64,000 nt of DNA from Nisaea sp. (GTDB lineage Bacteria; Pseudomonadota; Alphaproteobacteria; Thalassobaculales; Thalassobaculaceae), in assembly GCF_034670185.1 (NCBI RefSeq), contig NZ_JAXMNY010000003.1, positions 124,001 through 188,000 of the forward strand, given 5' to 3'. A program made the position numbers and the translations under genes. The notes below the pieces were generated by a model. That model ran no database searches. It saw nothing but the letters and a program-made list of their open reading frames with translations, and had not been told where the DNA came from. Position 1 is the first letter of the stretch. Every line of letters begins with the position of its first letter. Below are positions 1 to 9,433 of the stretch, in pieces.

Positions 1-284
1 ATCCGTTCCGCTGCTTTTTCCAGCGCGGCGAGCGTCTCGGCTGAACAGGCAGAACGTGCTTTTGCTATCTCTTCGGCCGAGATCGCAATGCCGGTTTCGG
101 CGAGATCGATATTGTCGAACTTGCGGCTGAGATCGATCAGTGCAGCGTCGCCGCGCGCAATTACATCGGCGATAATACCGGCAACGGTATCGGAGACATC
201 GCTGTCGGTTTCCCGCTTGGAGTCGACCAGCTCTTCGAATCCAGCGTCGAAATCCGGTGTGCCGGCAGTCAGCTTATGCGGCAA
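1..284 (-). CDS. hisD: Histidinol dehydrogenase, N-terminal part (cut by window edge)
   Basis: This is the first 94 or so residues of histidinol dehydrogenase, which catalyses the last two steps of histidine biosynthesis (histidinol to histidine, NAD-dependent). The visible part reads MPHKLTAGTPDFDAGF and then a helical stretch with IIADVIARGDAALIDLSRKFD, which is typical of the HisD N-terminus. The frame stays open to base 1. I see no ATG, so I take a TTG start at 282-284. That start lies inside the last codons of hisG, an 11-base overlap that suggests translational coupling. The catalytic zinc and His residues lie outside the window. The family call is fairly secure from the N-terminus and the hisG neighbour, but the start is inferred. 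Confidence 0.8.
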   Translation of the reverse strand, partial: MPHKLTAGTPDFDAGFEELVDSKRETDSDVSDTVAGIIADVIARGDAALIDLSRKFDNIDLAETGIAISAEEIAKARSACSAETLAALEKAAER

Positions 285-936
285 GGGCTGCCTCCCCGAT
301 GCGATCGACCAGATCCTTTACCGGACCGGGACGGGTCTTGAGAGCTGCGCGGTTGACGGCAAGACGGGCACTGACGGCGGCGATCTGTTCGACCTCGACG
401 AGCCCGTTCGCTTTCAGGGTGGAGCCGGTCTCGACCAGATCCACGATACGGCGGCAAAGGCCAAGGCCCGGTGCCAGCTCCATGGCGCCATTCAGCTTGA
501 TACATTCCGCCTGCACGCCACGGGCGGCGAAGTGGCGCCGTGTGACGTTCGGATATTTCGTGGCGATCCGGAGGTGGCTCCAGTGCTGCGGATTCTCTTT
601 CGCGGCAAGCTCCGCCGGCTCGGCCACGGCAAGGCGGCAGTGGCCGACATTGAGGTCGACCGGGGCATAGATTTCCGGATGGTCGAATTCCATCAGCACG
701 TCGCTGCCGGCAATGGCGAGATGGGCGGCGCCGAAGGCGAGGAAAGTCGCTGTGTCGAAGCTGCGCACGCGGATGACTTCAAGGTCCGCCTGGTTTGTAT
801 GGAACTGAAGGCGCCGTGAAGACTCGTTGAAAAAGTCGTCCTCAAGCTCAATCCCTGCCCGTTTCAGAATGGGCGTAATGGCCTTCAGGATCCGGCCCTT
901 CGGCAGGGCGAGGATCAGTGGCTGGTTCGCGGTCAC
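274..936 (-). CDS. hisG: ATP phosphoribosyltransferase, short form
   Basis: HisG condenses ATP with PRPP in the first committed step of histidine biosynthesis. The 220-residue product begins LILALPKGRILKAITPILKRAG and carries the PRPP-binding segment VDLVETGSTLKANGL at about residues 165-179. It ends there without the C-terminal ACT-like regulatory domain, so it is the short HisG(S) form. By family knowledge this form needs HisZ as regulatory partner, and no hisZ is visible in this window. The start is GTG at 934-936, preceded by AGGAGA at a good distance. It overlaps hisD downstream and follows a DUF2948 gene and murA on the same strand. Confidence 0.95.
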   Translation of the reverse strand: MTANQPLILALPKGRILKAITPILKRAGIELEDDFFNESSRRLQFHTNQADLEVIRVRSFDTATFLAFGAAHLAIAGSDVLMEFDHPEIYAPVDLNVGHCRLAVAEPAELAAKENPQHWSHLRIATKYPNVTRRHFAARGVQAECIKLNGAMELAPGLGLCRRIVDLVETGSTLKANGLVEVEQIAAVSARLAVNRAALKTRPGPVKDLVDRIGEAALAA

Positions 937-991
937 CGCGTCTCTCCTGTTTTAACCCGACAGCCGCCGCCGTGCCCGGCTGGCCGTTCGA

Positions 992-1510
992 TCAGGCGCC
1001 CGAGGCTTCGTCCGCCGGAGCCGTCTCATCGTCGGAATCGGGATGGGACGGAGTGAAGACGGTCGGCCAAGGCTCGCCGAGGTCCTCGATATGGCACAGG
1101 ATGCGGTCAACTGCGAGTCGAATGGTCACGTTGTCGGCAAAGGCGAGGTCAATCTGTCCCGGAGATGCGTGTATGGTGAGCAGGTTCAGGATGCGCTCCC
1201 GCTTGCCCCGATCAAGGCCATGGGTGCGTACCGCGCCGACCCCTTCGAAACGGACGCCACAATGCACCCTCTCGCTGTAGAGCGTGTCGCCGTCAGCGGG
1301 GACCGTATCTGCTGATGGCGCGGTCTCCCATTTGTAGCGCTGGACGACCATGGCAAAACGGCCGTCCTTTTCCTCGAACGTCATCTCACGGACCGGCAGC
1401 AAGGCGTCCTGCAGCAAACTCGCTGCCACAGCCAGGTCTTCGGCATCCTCGGCCCGGACCCGGAACGGCTTGTCGCCCACTTCAAGCAGGCTGATATCTC
1501 TAGGGGCCAT
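992..1510 (-). CDS. DUF2948 family protein
   Basis: This is a DUF2948 protein of about 172 residues, a conserved alphaproteobacterial family of unknown function that is commonly found beside murA. The N-terminus reads MAPRDISLLEVGDKPFRVRAEDAEDLAVAASLLQDALLPV, and the central part has the family-like sequence RVHCGVRFEGVGAVRTHGLD. The C-terminal tail is acidic (PDSDDETAPADEASGA). I chose the ATG at 1508-1510. An in-frame TTG four codons upstream directly abuts the murA stop and cannot be excluded. The gene lies in a murA-DUF2948-hisG-hisD string on the minus strand. No membrane segment or signal peptide is seen. Confidence 0.85.
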   Translation of the reverse strand: MAPRDISLLEVGDKPFRVRAEDAEDLAVAASLLQDALLPVREMTFEEKDGRFAMVVQRYKWETAPSADTVPADGDTLYSERVHCGVRFEGVGAVRTHGLDRGKRERILNLLTIHASPGQIDLAFADNVTIRLAVDRILCHIEDLGEPWPTVFTPSHPDSDDETAPADEASGA

Positions 1511-1522
1511 GGATCCTGCCAA

Positions 1523-2833
1523 TCAGACGGTTTCTTCTTCCGCGGATGCATCCGCATTCGTCGCGACACGGCGAATGTTGGCGCCGCAGGCGCTCAGTTT
1601 CTCGACCAGATTCTCATAGCCGCGGTCGAGATGATAGATCCTGTTCACTTCCGTCTCCCCGTCTGCCGCCATGGCGGCGAGCACGAGACTGACCGATGCG
1701 CGCAGATCCGTCGCCATCACGGGCGCGCCGATCAGGCGGTCGACCCCGCGCACTAGGGCGGAGGAGTGATGCACATTGATGTTCGCCCCCATGCGGGCCA
1801 ACTCGGGCACATGCATGAAGCGGTTCTCGAAAATCGTCTCGGTGATCATGGAGGCACCGTTCGCGACGCTCATCAGGGTCATGAACTGGGCCTGCAGATC
1901 GGTCGGGAAGCCCGGGAAAGGCTCGGTCATCACGTCGACGCCCTTGAGGGCGCCGCGCTTCGCCGAGACCCGGATGGAACGGTCACCTTCCTCGATGGTA
2001 ACGCCGGCCTCGCGCAGGATCTCGAAGACGCTCTCGAGCAGTCCGGAGCGGGTATTGGTCAGCTCGACATCGCCGCCGGTGATGGCTGCGGCCATGACAT
2101 AGGTGCCGGTCTCGATCCGATCCGGCACGACCTTGTGGACCGCGCCGCCGAGGGCGTCCTTGCCCTGGATGCGGATGGTATCTGTGCCGTGGCCCTCGAT
2201 TTCTGCACCCATGGCGATCAGGCATTCCGCGAGATCGGTGATTTCCGGCTCGCGGGCCGCATTGACCAGCATGCTCTCCCCGTCCGCGAGGCAGGCTGCC
2301 ATCAGCAGATTTTCGGTGGCGCCAACGGAAACGACCGGAAACACGACGCGTCCGCCATGCAGACGCCCGGACGGCACTTCCGCTTTCACATAGCCGCCTT
2401 CCAGGGCGACTTCCGCACCGAGCTCGGCAAGGCCTTTCAGATGCAGGTCAACCGGCCGGTTGCCGATGGCGCAGCCGCCAGGCAGGGAAACCGTGGCTTG
2501 TCCTTCCCGTGCCAGCAGGGGGCCGAGCACCAGGACGGAGGCCCGCATCTTGCGGACGAGATCATACGGCGCGGTTGTGCTTTCGATGGTCTTTGCATGG
2601 AAGTCGACGGTTTGCCCGCCGCTTGCTTCGTCCTGGATCTTCCGCTTTACGCCATGCTGATCCAGCAGGGCCGCCATGGACTGGATATCGGCGAGTTTCG
2701 GCATGTTGGTCAGGGTGACCGGCTGGTCCGTCAGCAAGGTTGCCGCCATCAAAGGCAATGCGGCATTCTTCGCTCCGCTGATCGGAATTTGCCCCTTGAG
2801 CGGCGTGCCGCCCCTGATCACCAATTTGTCCAT
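1523..2833 (-). CDS. murA: UDP-N-acetylglucosamine 1-carboxyvinyltransferase
   Basis: MurA transfers enolpyruvate from PEP to UDP-GlcNAc, the first committed step of peptidoglycan synthesis in the cytoplasm. The 436-residue protein has the usual length. The substrate-binding Lys22-Asn23 pair sits in SGAKNAALPLMAATLL. The PEP-reactive cysteine is Cys121 in PGGCAIGNRPVDLH, so the enzyme should be fosfomycin-sensitive rather than of the Asp-substituted type. I take the ATG at 2831-2833. It is preceded by GGGGACC, and a TTG codon lies immediately upstream. The gene heads a minus-strand string leading into DUF2948 and his genes. Confidence 0.97.
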   Translation of the reverse strand: MDKLVIRGGTPLKGQIPISGAKNAALPLMAATLLTDQPVTLTNMPKLADIQSMAALLDQHGVKRKIQDEASGGQTVDFHAKTIESTTAPYDLVRKMRASVLVLGPLLAREGQATVSLPGGCAIGNRPVDLHLKGLAELGAEVALEGGYVKAEVPSGRLHGGRVVFPVVSVGATENLLMAACLADGESMLVNAAREPEITDLAECLIAMGAEIEGHGTDTIRIQGKDALGGAVHKVVPDRIETGTYVMAAAITGGDVELTNTRSGLLESVFEILREAGVTIEEGDRSIRVSAKRGALKGVDVMTEPFPGFPTDLQAQFMTLMSVANGASMITETIFENRFMHVPELARMGANINVHHSSALVRGVDRLIGAPVMATDLRASVSLVLAAMAADGETEVNRIYHLDRGYENLVEKLSACGANIRRVATNADASAEEETV

Positions 2834-3037
2834 CAAGGTCCCCAGTTTTCATGCGGGCCGATCCGATCCAATCCGAACGGAACCGAGCCCCGATTTGTTT
2901 TACTTTATCCCCGCACGCTCTCACAAGCCCGCGTAAGCAGAGCTTTTACCGAGAATGCGGCAGGATTTTGGGCCTTTTGCAGTGGCGGCGATTAAATCAC
3001 GGCCTGTCAGGGGCGTTGCCCCTCGGACAGCCGTGCG

Positions 3038-3217
3038 TCACTGCCCGTTATCTTTCTTCACGCCGGATGAAGAAGCGTCAGCTTCGTCAGTGCGCTGGCG
3101 TGCCTGGGCCTTGCGGCGGTGCAGATTCGCACGCAGCGCGGCGGCGCGGCGCTCGGCGCGCAGATCGGCCTCGGTCTTCTGGTCGCCGGAAGCGGCTGTT
3201 TTCGGGGGCTTTGCCAT
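3038..3217 (-). CDS. Small basic protein of unknown function next to murA
   Basis: This 59-residue frame starts at ATG 3215-3217 and ends with TGA at 3038-3040. It encodes a highly charged helical peptide: MAKPPKTAASGDQKTEADLR, then a core rich in Arg and Ala (AERRAAALRANLHRRKAQAR), then an acidic and serine-rich tail. I recall similar small Arg/Ala-rich proteins near murA in other Rhodospirillales, but I cannot name a family. No good Shine-Dalgarno sequence is seen upstream. It lies between murA and the tRNA-Thr gene. The composition, the full-length frame and the murA-linked position support a real gene. A role in nucleic-acid or membrane binding would be only a guess. Confidence 0.6.
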   Translation of the reverse strand: MAKPPKTAASGDQKTEADLRAERRAAALRANLHRRKAQARQRTDEADASSSGVKKDNGQ

Positions 3218-3348
3218 GGCCGAAGAATGCCGCGAGAGGGCCGTGAATTCCAGTCAAGAAACGTACTTGCACCTCGGGAGTCCCTGTGGCATGTTCCGCC
3301 GCGCTTTGCGAGGGGCCTTCCTCGCTGCAGGCTTTTTCGCCGCAAGAT

Positions 3349-3423
<75 letters not shown>

Positions 3424-3698
3424 GTTTTTCAAAGACTTAGATAGCGATAGCCGGTTTTCTCCAGCGTAAAAACGCGAGAACAATCGAGGAATTCCGGCGA
3501 CGAGCCGTGAGAAATCCCTTTTCGCAAAGATCCGGGCTTTTTTCCTGCACGGCGCGGTACGCCGTTGATCGTATGGAGTCACCGGCTGGCATCCGTGACA
3601 GATGCGGAGACGCCTGTTAAAGACAATTTTGTGGCCGCCCCATTGCCGATTCCTCGGGTGAACGGCTCCTCATTCACACATACGACAAGGCTCACGCC

Positions 3699-5477
3699 GT
3701 GACTGATCTGCTGAAGCGCTTCGCTGCCTATTATCGACCGCATCGGGGCCTGTTCGCGCTCGATTTTTCCAGTGCGGTGGTGGCCGGGGTGCTGGAGCTG
3801 GCTTTTCCGATCGCGGTAACGATCTTCATCGACCGGCTGCTGCCTACCAACCAGCTCGGGCTGATCTCGCTGGCGGCTTTGGGATTGCTCCTTATCTATA
3901 TGCTCAATGCCGGGCTTCAGGTCATCGTGACCTATTGGGGGCATATGCTGGGCATCAAGATCGAGACGGAGATGCGGCGGAAAGCCTTCGACCATCTGCA
4001 GAAGCTGTCCTTCGGCTTCTTCGACAATCAGAAGACCGGCCATCTGGTGGCGCGGCTGACCAAGGATCTGGAAGAGATCGGAGAGGTTGCCCATCACGGC
4101 CCTGAAGATCTGTTCATCGCGCTGATGACATTGATCGGCGCCTTCTTTCTGATGCTTTGGGTACATGTGCCGCTGGCGATTCTGACAGCCTTGATCGTTC
4201 CTCTGACAGCCTGGGTGACGACACGTTACGGCCGACGGATGACCAGGACATGGCATGCGCTCTACGGCCGGGTCGCTGACTTCAATGCCCGCATTGAGGA
4301 GAATATCGGCGGCATTCGTGTGGTGCAGGCCTTCACCAACGAAGATCACGAACGCAAGCTGTTTGCCGAGAACAATGCCGGTTACCTCACCACCAAACTC
4401 GAAGCCTACAAGGTGATGGCGGCCTCGATGTCGCTCTCTTACCTGTCCATGCGTTTCGTGCAGGTCGTGGTCATGTTGGCCGGCGCCTGGTTCGTCGTGC
4501 ATGAGGAACTTACGGCAGGCGGTTTCGTCGGCTTCCTGCTGTTGATCGGCGTTTTCTTCCGGCCGGTCGAGAAGATCAACTCCGTCATCGAAACCTATCC
4601 GAAGGGCTTCGCGGGCTTCCAGCGTTACACGCAGTTTCTCGACACGCGGCCGGACATTACAAATCGCGATGATGCGCAGAGCGTCGACCGTCTCAAGGGT
4701 GATATCGAATATCGTGCCGTGCGGTTCGACTATCAGCCGGGCTCCCCGGTTTTTGAGGATCTGAGTCTTTCCATCAAGGCGGGGGAGACCATCGCCTTTG
4801 TCGGACCTTCCGGGGCGGGCAAGACGACGATCTGCTCGTTACTGCCGCGCTTCTATGAGATCAGCGGCGGGACGATCACGATCGATGGTATCGACACCGG
4901 CGCCCTGACGCTGAAATCGCTACGGTCCAACATCGGCATCGTGCAGCAGGATGTTTTCCTGTTCGCCGGTACAATCCGGGAAAACATCGCCTATGGCAGA
5001 CTGGATGCGGCTGAGAAAGATATCACAGACGCGGTGCGGCGCGCCCGTCTGGATGATGTAATCGCGGGCCTCCCGAACGGTCTCGACACCGTTATCGGCG
5101 AGCGCGGAGTGAAACTCTCCGGCGGGCAAAAGCAAAGGCTCGCCATTGCCCGGATCTTCTTGAAAAATCCGCCGATCCTGATCCTCGACGAGGCAACCTC
5201 CGCTCTCGATACCGAGACAGAGCGCGCCATTCAGCAATCTTTGGCAGATCTTTCCGAGGGTCGCACGACGCTGGTTATCGCCCACCGCCTTGCAACGATC
5301 GTCAATGCGGACCGTATTCTCGTTATTGAAGAAGGCCGCATCATTGAAGAAGGCAGCCACGCCGAGCTGCTCGCTCGGCCGCATGGCCGTTATCGCAGCT
5401 TGCATGCCGTCCAGACGGGTGATGGGTCGATAGCAAACGGTCAGGCCCAGACTGGAACCTCCAGCACGCTGGCCTGA
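3699..5477 (+). CDS. ABC transporter, fused permease and ATPase (MsbA/exporter type)
   Basis: This 592-residue half-transporter has an N-terminal six-helix exporter domain (about residues 15-310) followed by a nucleotide-binding domain. Walker A GPSGAGKTT is at 369-377, the signature LSGGQKQR is at about 473-480, Walker B ILILDEATSALD follows, and the switch His is in VIAHRL. The order and length fit the lipid/multidrug exporter class that works as a dimer in the inner membrane. There is no C39 peptidase domain and no HlyD-like partner nearby, so it is not an obvious type I secretion ATPase for the RTX gene downstream. The start is GTG at 3699, with AAGG upstream. The substrate cannot be told from sequence. 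Confidence 0.9.
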   Translation: MTDLLKRFAAYYRPHRGLFALDFSSAVVAGVLELAFPIAVTIFIDRLLPTNQLGLISLAALGLLLIYMLNAGLQVIVTYWGHMLGIKIETEMRRKAFDHLQKLSFGFFDNQKTGHLVARLTKDLEEIGEVAHHGPEDLFIALMTLIGAFFLMLWVHVPLAILTALIVPLTAWVTTRYGRRMTRTWHALYGRVADFNARIEENIGGIRVVQAFTNEDHERKLFAENNAGYLTTKLEAYKVMAASMSLSYLSMRFVQVVVMLAGAWFVVHEELTAGGFVGFLLLIGVFFRPVEKINSVIETYPKGFAGFQRYTQFLDTRPDITNRDDAQSVDRLKGDIEYRAVRFDYQPGSPVFEDLSLSIKAGETIAFVGPSGAGKTTICSLLPRFYEISGGTITIDGIDTGALTLKSLRSNIGIVQQDVFLFAGTIRENIAYGRLDAAEKDITDAVRRARLDDVIAGLPNGLDTVIGERGVKLSGGQKQRLAIARIFLKNPPILILDEATSALDTETERAIQQSLADLSEGRTTLVIAHRLATIVNADRILVIEEGRIIEEGSHAELLARPHGRYRSLHAVQTGDGSIANGQAQTGTSSTLA

Positions 5478-5752
5478 GAATAGTATTAAAAATCAATCGT
5501 CTGGCAGGGTTGCGCATCGGCGAGGTGATCTCGCAGGATGGACTATTTTGTCCTTGTACAATTCCGTCAACACCTTGGTCTTGGCGAGACGCGGGCTTGT
5601 GTCTGGACTGATAGCGCTCCTTCGAAATCGTGTCATATGCGATTTCAGGCCGACATGTTTTGATTGAATGGTGGGTAAAAATAAAACTCGTATGGTGTTT
5701 CCAATTCCCTATTATTAGGTAACTTCGATTTTGCTGAGCTGCGGGACTGGTA

Positions 5753-7138
5753 ATGTCTGATATTTACAGATTTTTCAATACAGAGAGCGGCGTCCATTTT
5801 TATACGTCATCGACCGTTGAGCGGGATAACGTAATCTCGAACCTGCCTGTTTACACATACGAAGGTGTGGCTTTTTCCGTCTCTGAGTCCGATGCGACAG
5901 CGTCTTCCGTATACCGCTTTCTGAAAAGCGACAATACTCACTTTTACACTATCAGCGATCTGGAAAAATGGACAATACAGACGTCTAATCCATCATATCA
6001 ACTTGAAGGTGTGGCGTATGAAGCGGCGACTGTTTCGAACAGTTATAACGACACAGCTCTCTACCGGTTCTTTAACACTCAAACCGGGACGCATTTCTAT
6101 ACAGTCGATACAAATGAACGCGATAGTGTTCTCGAGAATTTGCCTCAGTATAGTTACGAAGGTGTGGCCTACTATGTTGATGAGGCATCGACTTCCTCAT
6201 CCAGTTTTAGCGAGAATTGGTACCTTGAGGCTTATCCCGACGTCGCGGATGCGGTGAGTGCCGGACTGTTTGACTCGGGCAGTGCCCATTTCGAGGCATT
6301 TGGTGCGGCGGAAGGGCGGCTGGGATTCGATGATCCAAGCCTGGCTGGGGGTGGCATCAGCATAAACGGCTTCGTGATGAATGGAGGGAGCGGCGATGAC
6401 AGACTTTGGCCTGGCCATAACGATGCGCACAGGGTTTTCGGGGAAACTGGAAACGACACTCTGCACGGTTACAACAACGGTGACATCCTGAACGGCGGTT
6501 CGGGCGACGATCTGTATGCCATCTTTGACCCCGGGGTTGTTATTACCGAAGGCGTGATCAATGGAGGTAGCGACACCGCTGTTTTCCACCTTGATACCAG
6601 TACTGATTCACTGGATCAATTCACGACGCCAGCCAACGTCGAGTTCTTGAAATTGGAACTCACTCTTGAAAATGGAGACAGTGTCTCGGCGGATCGGTTT
6701 TTTGATCATATATCGGTTTATGGGGATGGCAGTTTCACCGGGACAGCGGCGGCCGAGAGTATCTATTTTTCCGGCCCTCTGTTTGTTGATGGTGGGGCAG
6801 GAAACGATACCATATCGGGAGTGGGTTCTTACCCGAGCAATGTCCCAAGCACTGTTTTGCGCGGCGGCGATGGCGTCGATCTTTTCGAGTTAAACTCGTT
6901 AGGAAGTGCACACGGCGGCGCCACCTTCGGAAGCACGGTGATCGCGGATTTTGATCCAAATGCAGGAGAGCGGATCGATTTGAGTTGGGATCGCGATGAT
7001 ATGATTCTGACGGTGGCTGATGGTGTAACGGGCGCAGTTGTGACTATTTCGCGTGATGTTATTTACTACAGTTTAAGTGGAGAAGTCACTCTGACCGGGA
7101 TCTCTGCATCTGAATTCCAGGAAGGCTGGTTTATCTAG
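5753..7138 (+). CDS. RTX-type secreted protein with three N-terminal DUF5648-like repeats
   Basis: The 461-residue product has three parts. Residues 1-145 hold three tandem copies of a roughly 48-residue unit with the pattern YRFFN..(T/S)GxHFYT...ER......P.Y.YEGVA, matching the DUF5648 (lipase-associated) repeat. Residues 148-195 form a module reading NWYLEAYPDVADAVSAGLF and ending FEAFGAAEGRLG, often seen in bacterial secreted proteins. The rest carries RTX calcium-binding nonapeptides (GGSGDDRLW, GETGNDTLHG, GGSGDDLYAI, GGAGNDTISG). It lacks a signal peptide, as expected for a type I secretion substrate. Base use is more AT-rich than the neighbours, which hints at transfer. No secretion genes adjoin it. 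Its activity is unknown, and its end overlaps the convergent synthetase gene by 8 bases. Confidence 0.8.
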   Translation: MSDIYRFFNTESGVHFYTSSTVERDNVISNLPVYTYEGVAFSVSESDATASSVYRFLKSDNTHFYTISDLEKWTIQTSNPSYQLEGVAYEAATVSNSYNDTALYRFFNTQTGTHFYTVDTNERDSVLENLPQYSYEGVAYYVDEASTSSSSFSENWYLEAYPDVADAVSAGLFDSGSAHFEAFGAAEGRLGFDDPSLAGGGISINGFVMNGGSGDDRLWPGHNDAHRVFGETGNDTLHGYNNGDILNGGSGDDLYAIFDPGVVITEGVINGGSDTAVFHLDTSTDSLDQFTTPANVEFLKLELTLENGDSVSADRFFDHISVYGDGSFTGTAAAESIYFSGPLFVDGGAGNDTISGVGSYPSNVPSTVLRGGDGVDLFELNSLGSAHGGATFGSTVIADFDPNAGERIDLSWDRDDMILTVADGVTGAVVTISRDVIYYSLSGEVTLTGISASEFQEGWFI

Positions 7139-9251
7139 CCGAGCCTCTCCGGGGCCCGTGGCAGCATAGGATCAACGCATCGAGAATAACGACACCGATA
7201 CCTTCTTGCATGACCAATACCGGATTTGCTTCGGCCTCCTCAATCCGCTCATCATTGGCGAGCAGGGAGAGAGTGGCGACCGCTTCGGCCAGCGCCTCAA
7301 GATCACCTTTCGGGCGTCCACGGAAGCCGCGGAGTAGCTCGAACCCTTTCACTTCCCGGATCATCTCCCGTGCGCTTTCGAGTGTCACCGGTGCTGGACG
7401 CACGGCGCTATCGCGGTAGATCTCCGTCATCACGCCGCCCATGGCGACGGTTACCACAGGTCCGGCGACAGGGTCGCGGGACAGGCCGATCAGGGCCTCA
7501 CCAAGGCCTTGGGCGAGTTCCTGCAAAAGGATGCCGGTAAGCCTGAAACCAGGATGATAATCATCGGCGGACGCCCGCATTTCGGCAATGGCGGTGACGA
7601 GTTCCGCACGGTCCGCGATGCCGACCCTGATGGCGCCAGCGTCGGTTTTGTGGGGCAGGTCCGGCGAGACCAGCTTGGCGACAAGCGGATAGGCGAGAGG
7701 AAGAGTGTCCGGCACCGTCATTTCCGGATCGAGGACGATCTGAGCGGGCCCCTTCAGCCCGAGTGCATCGAAAACGGCACCTGAGGCGACTTCGTCCGCC
7801 GTCCCGGACGGGAGGTCTGCGATCAGCCGTGCCGCGTGCGCGGGCAGGTCTGATAAGGGGCGTTTGGCGGGAGCAGCATCCGTCATCAGCATGACAATCG
7901 TTTCGGCGCAGCTTTCGACCGTGCGGAATGTCGGCACGCCGGCGGCTTCCAGCAGACGCATGCTGTCCGGCGCGTGCGGCAGTGGAAAGGCCAGCACCGG
8001 CGCGGCATCGGCAGGCGCTTCTGCAACGGCGTCGGCAATGGGCTTTACCGCAAGCTCCGGGTCAAACTGGGCGGAAGAGCCGATGGCGACGATCAGCACG
8101 CCTGTTTCCGGGTCATTGATCAGGGTGGAGACGGCTTCCTTCATCACTTCGTAGCGCGCGCCGGCGAGGGTGACATCGACAAGCTTGCCGTGGCCGCACG
8201 GGATCTTGTGTTTATTGAAGTGCGCGCGGGTTGCGGCGCTGGCGCCGGCGATGGTCACGCCGCGCGCGCTGAGCTGATCCACCACCATGGCGCCGCCGCC
8301 GCCGGTCGTGGCAATCACGGTCGCGCTTTTCGGGCGGCCAGGTTTGAGGCGTGCCTTGAAGAGGGCGCCGGGAGCTTCAAGCAATGTTTCCAACTGGTCG
8401 GCCTTGCGGATCCCGATACTGCGCAGCAGGGCATTGGCAGCCTCGGTCGAGCCGGTGAGAGCGCCGGTATGGGAGACCGAAAGCGCCTGGCCTTCCTCCG
8501 ATTTGCCGATCATGTAGGCGACCACGGGTTTCTCTGCTGCGTGGGCCTTCGCTGCGAACCGGCCGAGTGCTTCCCGGTCACGGATGGTTTCCATGAACAA
8601 GAGGAAACCGTCGATTTCCGGATGATCGACCAGAATTTCGCCAATCGTACCAATGCCCGATGCCGCTTCGTTGCCGACCGAGACAAAAGTCGAGAAGTCG
8701 ATGCCCCGTGCCGCCCCCCGGCTGAGCAGGGTGCCGATGACGCTGCCGCTCTGCGAAATCACGGCGAGCCTGCCGCGGCCGATCTCCTCCGCCCCGAAGG
8801 CCGCGTTTGTTGTTGCGGCAAAACCGGCGGGCGTATGCACGACACCCATCGAGTTGGGGCCGATCAGCAGCATGCCCGCCTCGCGAGCAATGCGCTGGAC
8901 TTCCGCCTGGCGCCGTTCGCCTTCTTCCCCGGCCTCGGCAAAGCCGTCGGCGAGAATAGCGGCAACCTTCACGCCCGCCGCCGCGCAATCCTTGAGGGCC
9001 TCGATGGCCGGATCGGCATCGACCAGAATGTAGGCGAAATCCACTTTCTCCGGGATGGCGCTGACCGATGGCCAGGCTTTCTCGCCGAGCACCGTTTCGC
9101 GAGCGGGGTTCACCGGGTAGATCCGGCCTGCATAACCATGGCGGCGCAGAAAACGCATCGGGCGCGCGGTGAGCTTGCCCTCCGAGTTCGAGGCGCCTAC
9201 CAGGGCAATGGAGGCCGGAGAGACGAGAGCGCCAAGCAAAGTGTCGCGCAT
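7131..9251 (-). CDS. Acyl-CoA synthetase / acetate-CoA ligase, NDP-forming, fused alpha and beta parts
   Basis: The 706-residue protein has the layout of the NDP-forming acyl-CoA synthetase superfamily. An N-terminal CoA-binding Rossmann domain contains IALVGASNSEGKLTARPMRF. A succinyl-CoA-ligase-like middle domain carries the candidate phospho-histidine in VSHTGALTGS. A C-terminal ATP-grasp domain starts near residue 490 (LVAKLVSPDLPHKTDAGAI). It should make an acyl-CoA from acid, CoA and ATP/GTP, or run in reverse; the substrate is not predictable. The last 12 or so residues (LCCHGPRRGSAR) look like a non-conserved tail where the frame runs into the convergent RTX gene. The start is ATG at 9251. 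Confidence 0.88.
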   Translation of the reverse strand: MRDTLLGALVSPASIALVGASNSEGKLTARPMRFLRRHGYAGRIYPVNPARETVLGEKAWPSVSAIPEKVDFAYILVDADPAIEALKDCAAAGVKVAAILADGFAEAGEEGERRQAEVQRIAREAGMLLIGPNSMGVVHTPAGFAATTNAAFGAEEIGRGRLAVISQSGSVIGTLLSRGAARGIDFSTFVSVGNEAASGIGTIGEILVDHPEIDGFLLFMETIRDREALGRFAAKAHAAEKPVVAYMIGKSEEGQALSVSHTGALTGSTEAANALLRSIGIRKADQLETLLEAPGALFKARLKPGRPKSATVIATTGGGGAMVVDQLSARGVTIAGASAATRAHFNKHKIPCGHGKLVDVTLAGARYEVMKEAVSTLINDPETGVLIVAIGSSAQFDPELAVKPIADAVAEAPADAAPVLAFPLPHAPDSMRLLEAAGVPTFRTVESCAETIVMLMTDAAPAKRPLSDLPAHAARLIADLPSGTADEVASGAVFDALGLKGPAQIVLDPEMTVPDTLPLAYPLVAKLVSPDLPHKTDAGAIRVGIADRAELVTAIAEMRASADDYHPGFRLTGILLQELAQGLGEALIGLSRDPVAGPVVTVAMGGVMTEIYRDSAVRPAPVTLESAREMIREVKGFELLRGFRGRPKGDLEALAEAVATLSLLANDERIEEAEANPVLVMQEGIGVVILDALILCCHGPRRGSAR

Positions 9252-9433
9252 GAATTTATTCCGATCGGGGGCAGAAATGAGGATAGCTCAGGAGTAACCT
9301 CAATCATGCAGCGCCATTAGGACCAATGACAAGCTGCTCTCCCGTCTGACAGAATCCTTCTGCCAACTTTTCCTCATCACGGTAAAAGATTAGGCAGACT
9401 GTAACGGGTGCGTCGCTACGGGGGACGAGCAGG

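Noticed and set aside
1766..2995. 409-codon plus-strand frame opposite murA
   Set aside because: It mirrors murA in the opposite strand, has Gly/His/Arg-rich low-information sequence and no family likeness. It is an artefact of GC-rich codon use.
3699..7138. ABC transporter at 3699 as dedicated type I secretion ATPase for the RTX protein
   Set aside because: It has the MsbA-like exporter layout without a C39-like domain, there is no HlyD/TolC-type partner, and the genes are separated by 275 bases of AT-rich DNA.
7974..9320. 448-codon plus-strand frame opposite the acyl-CoA synthetase
   Set aside because: It lies fully antisense to a well-supported gene, and its composition is typical of shadow frames.
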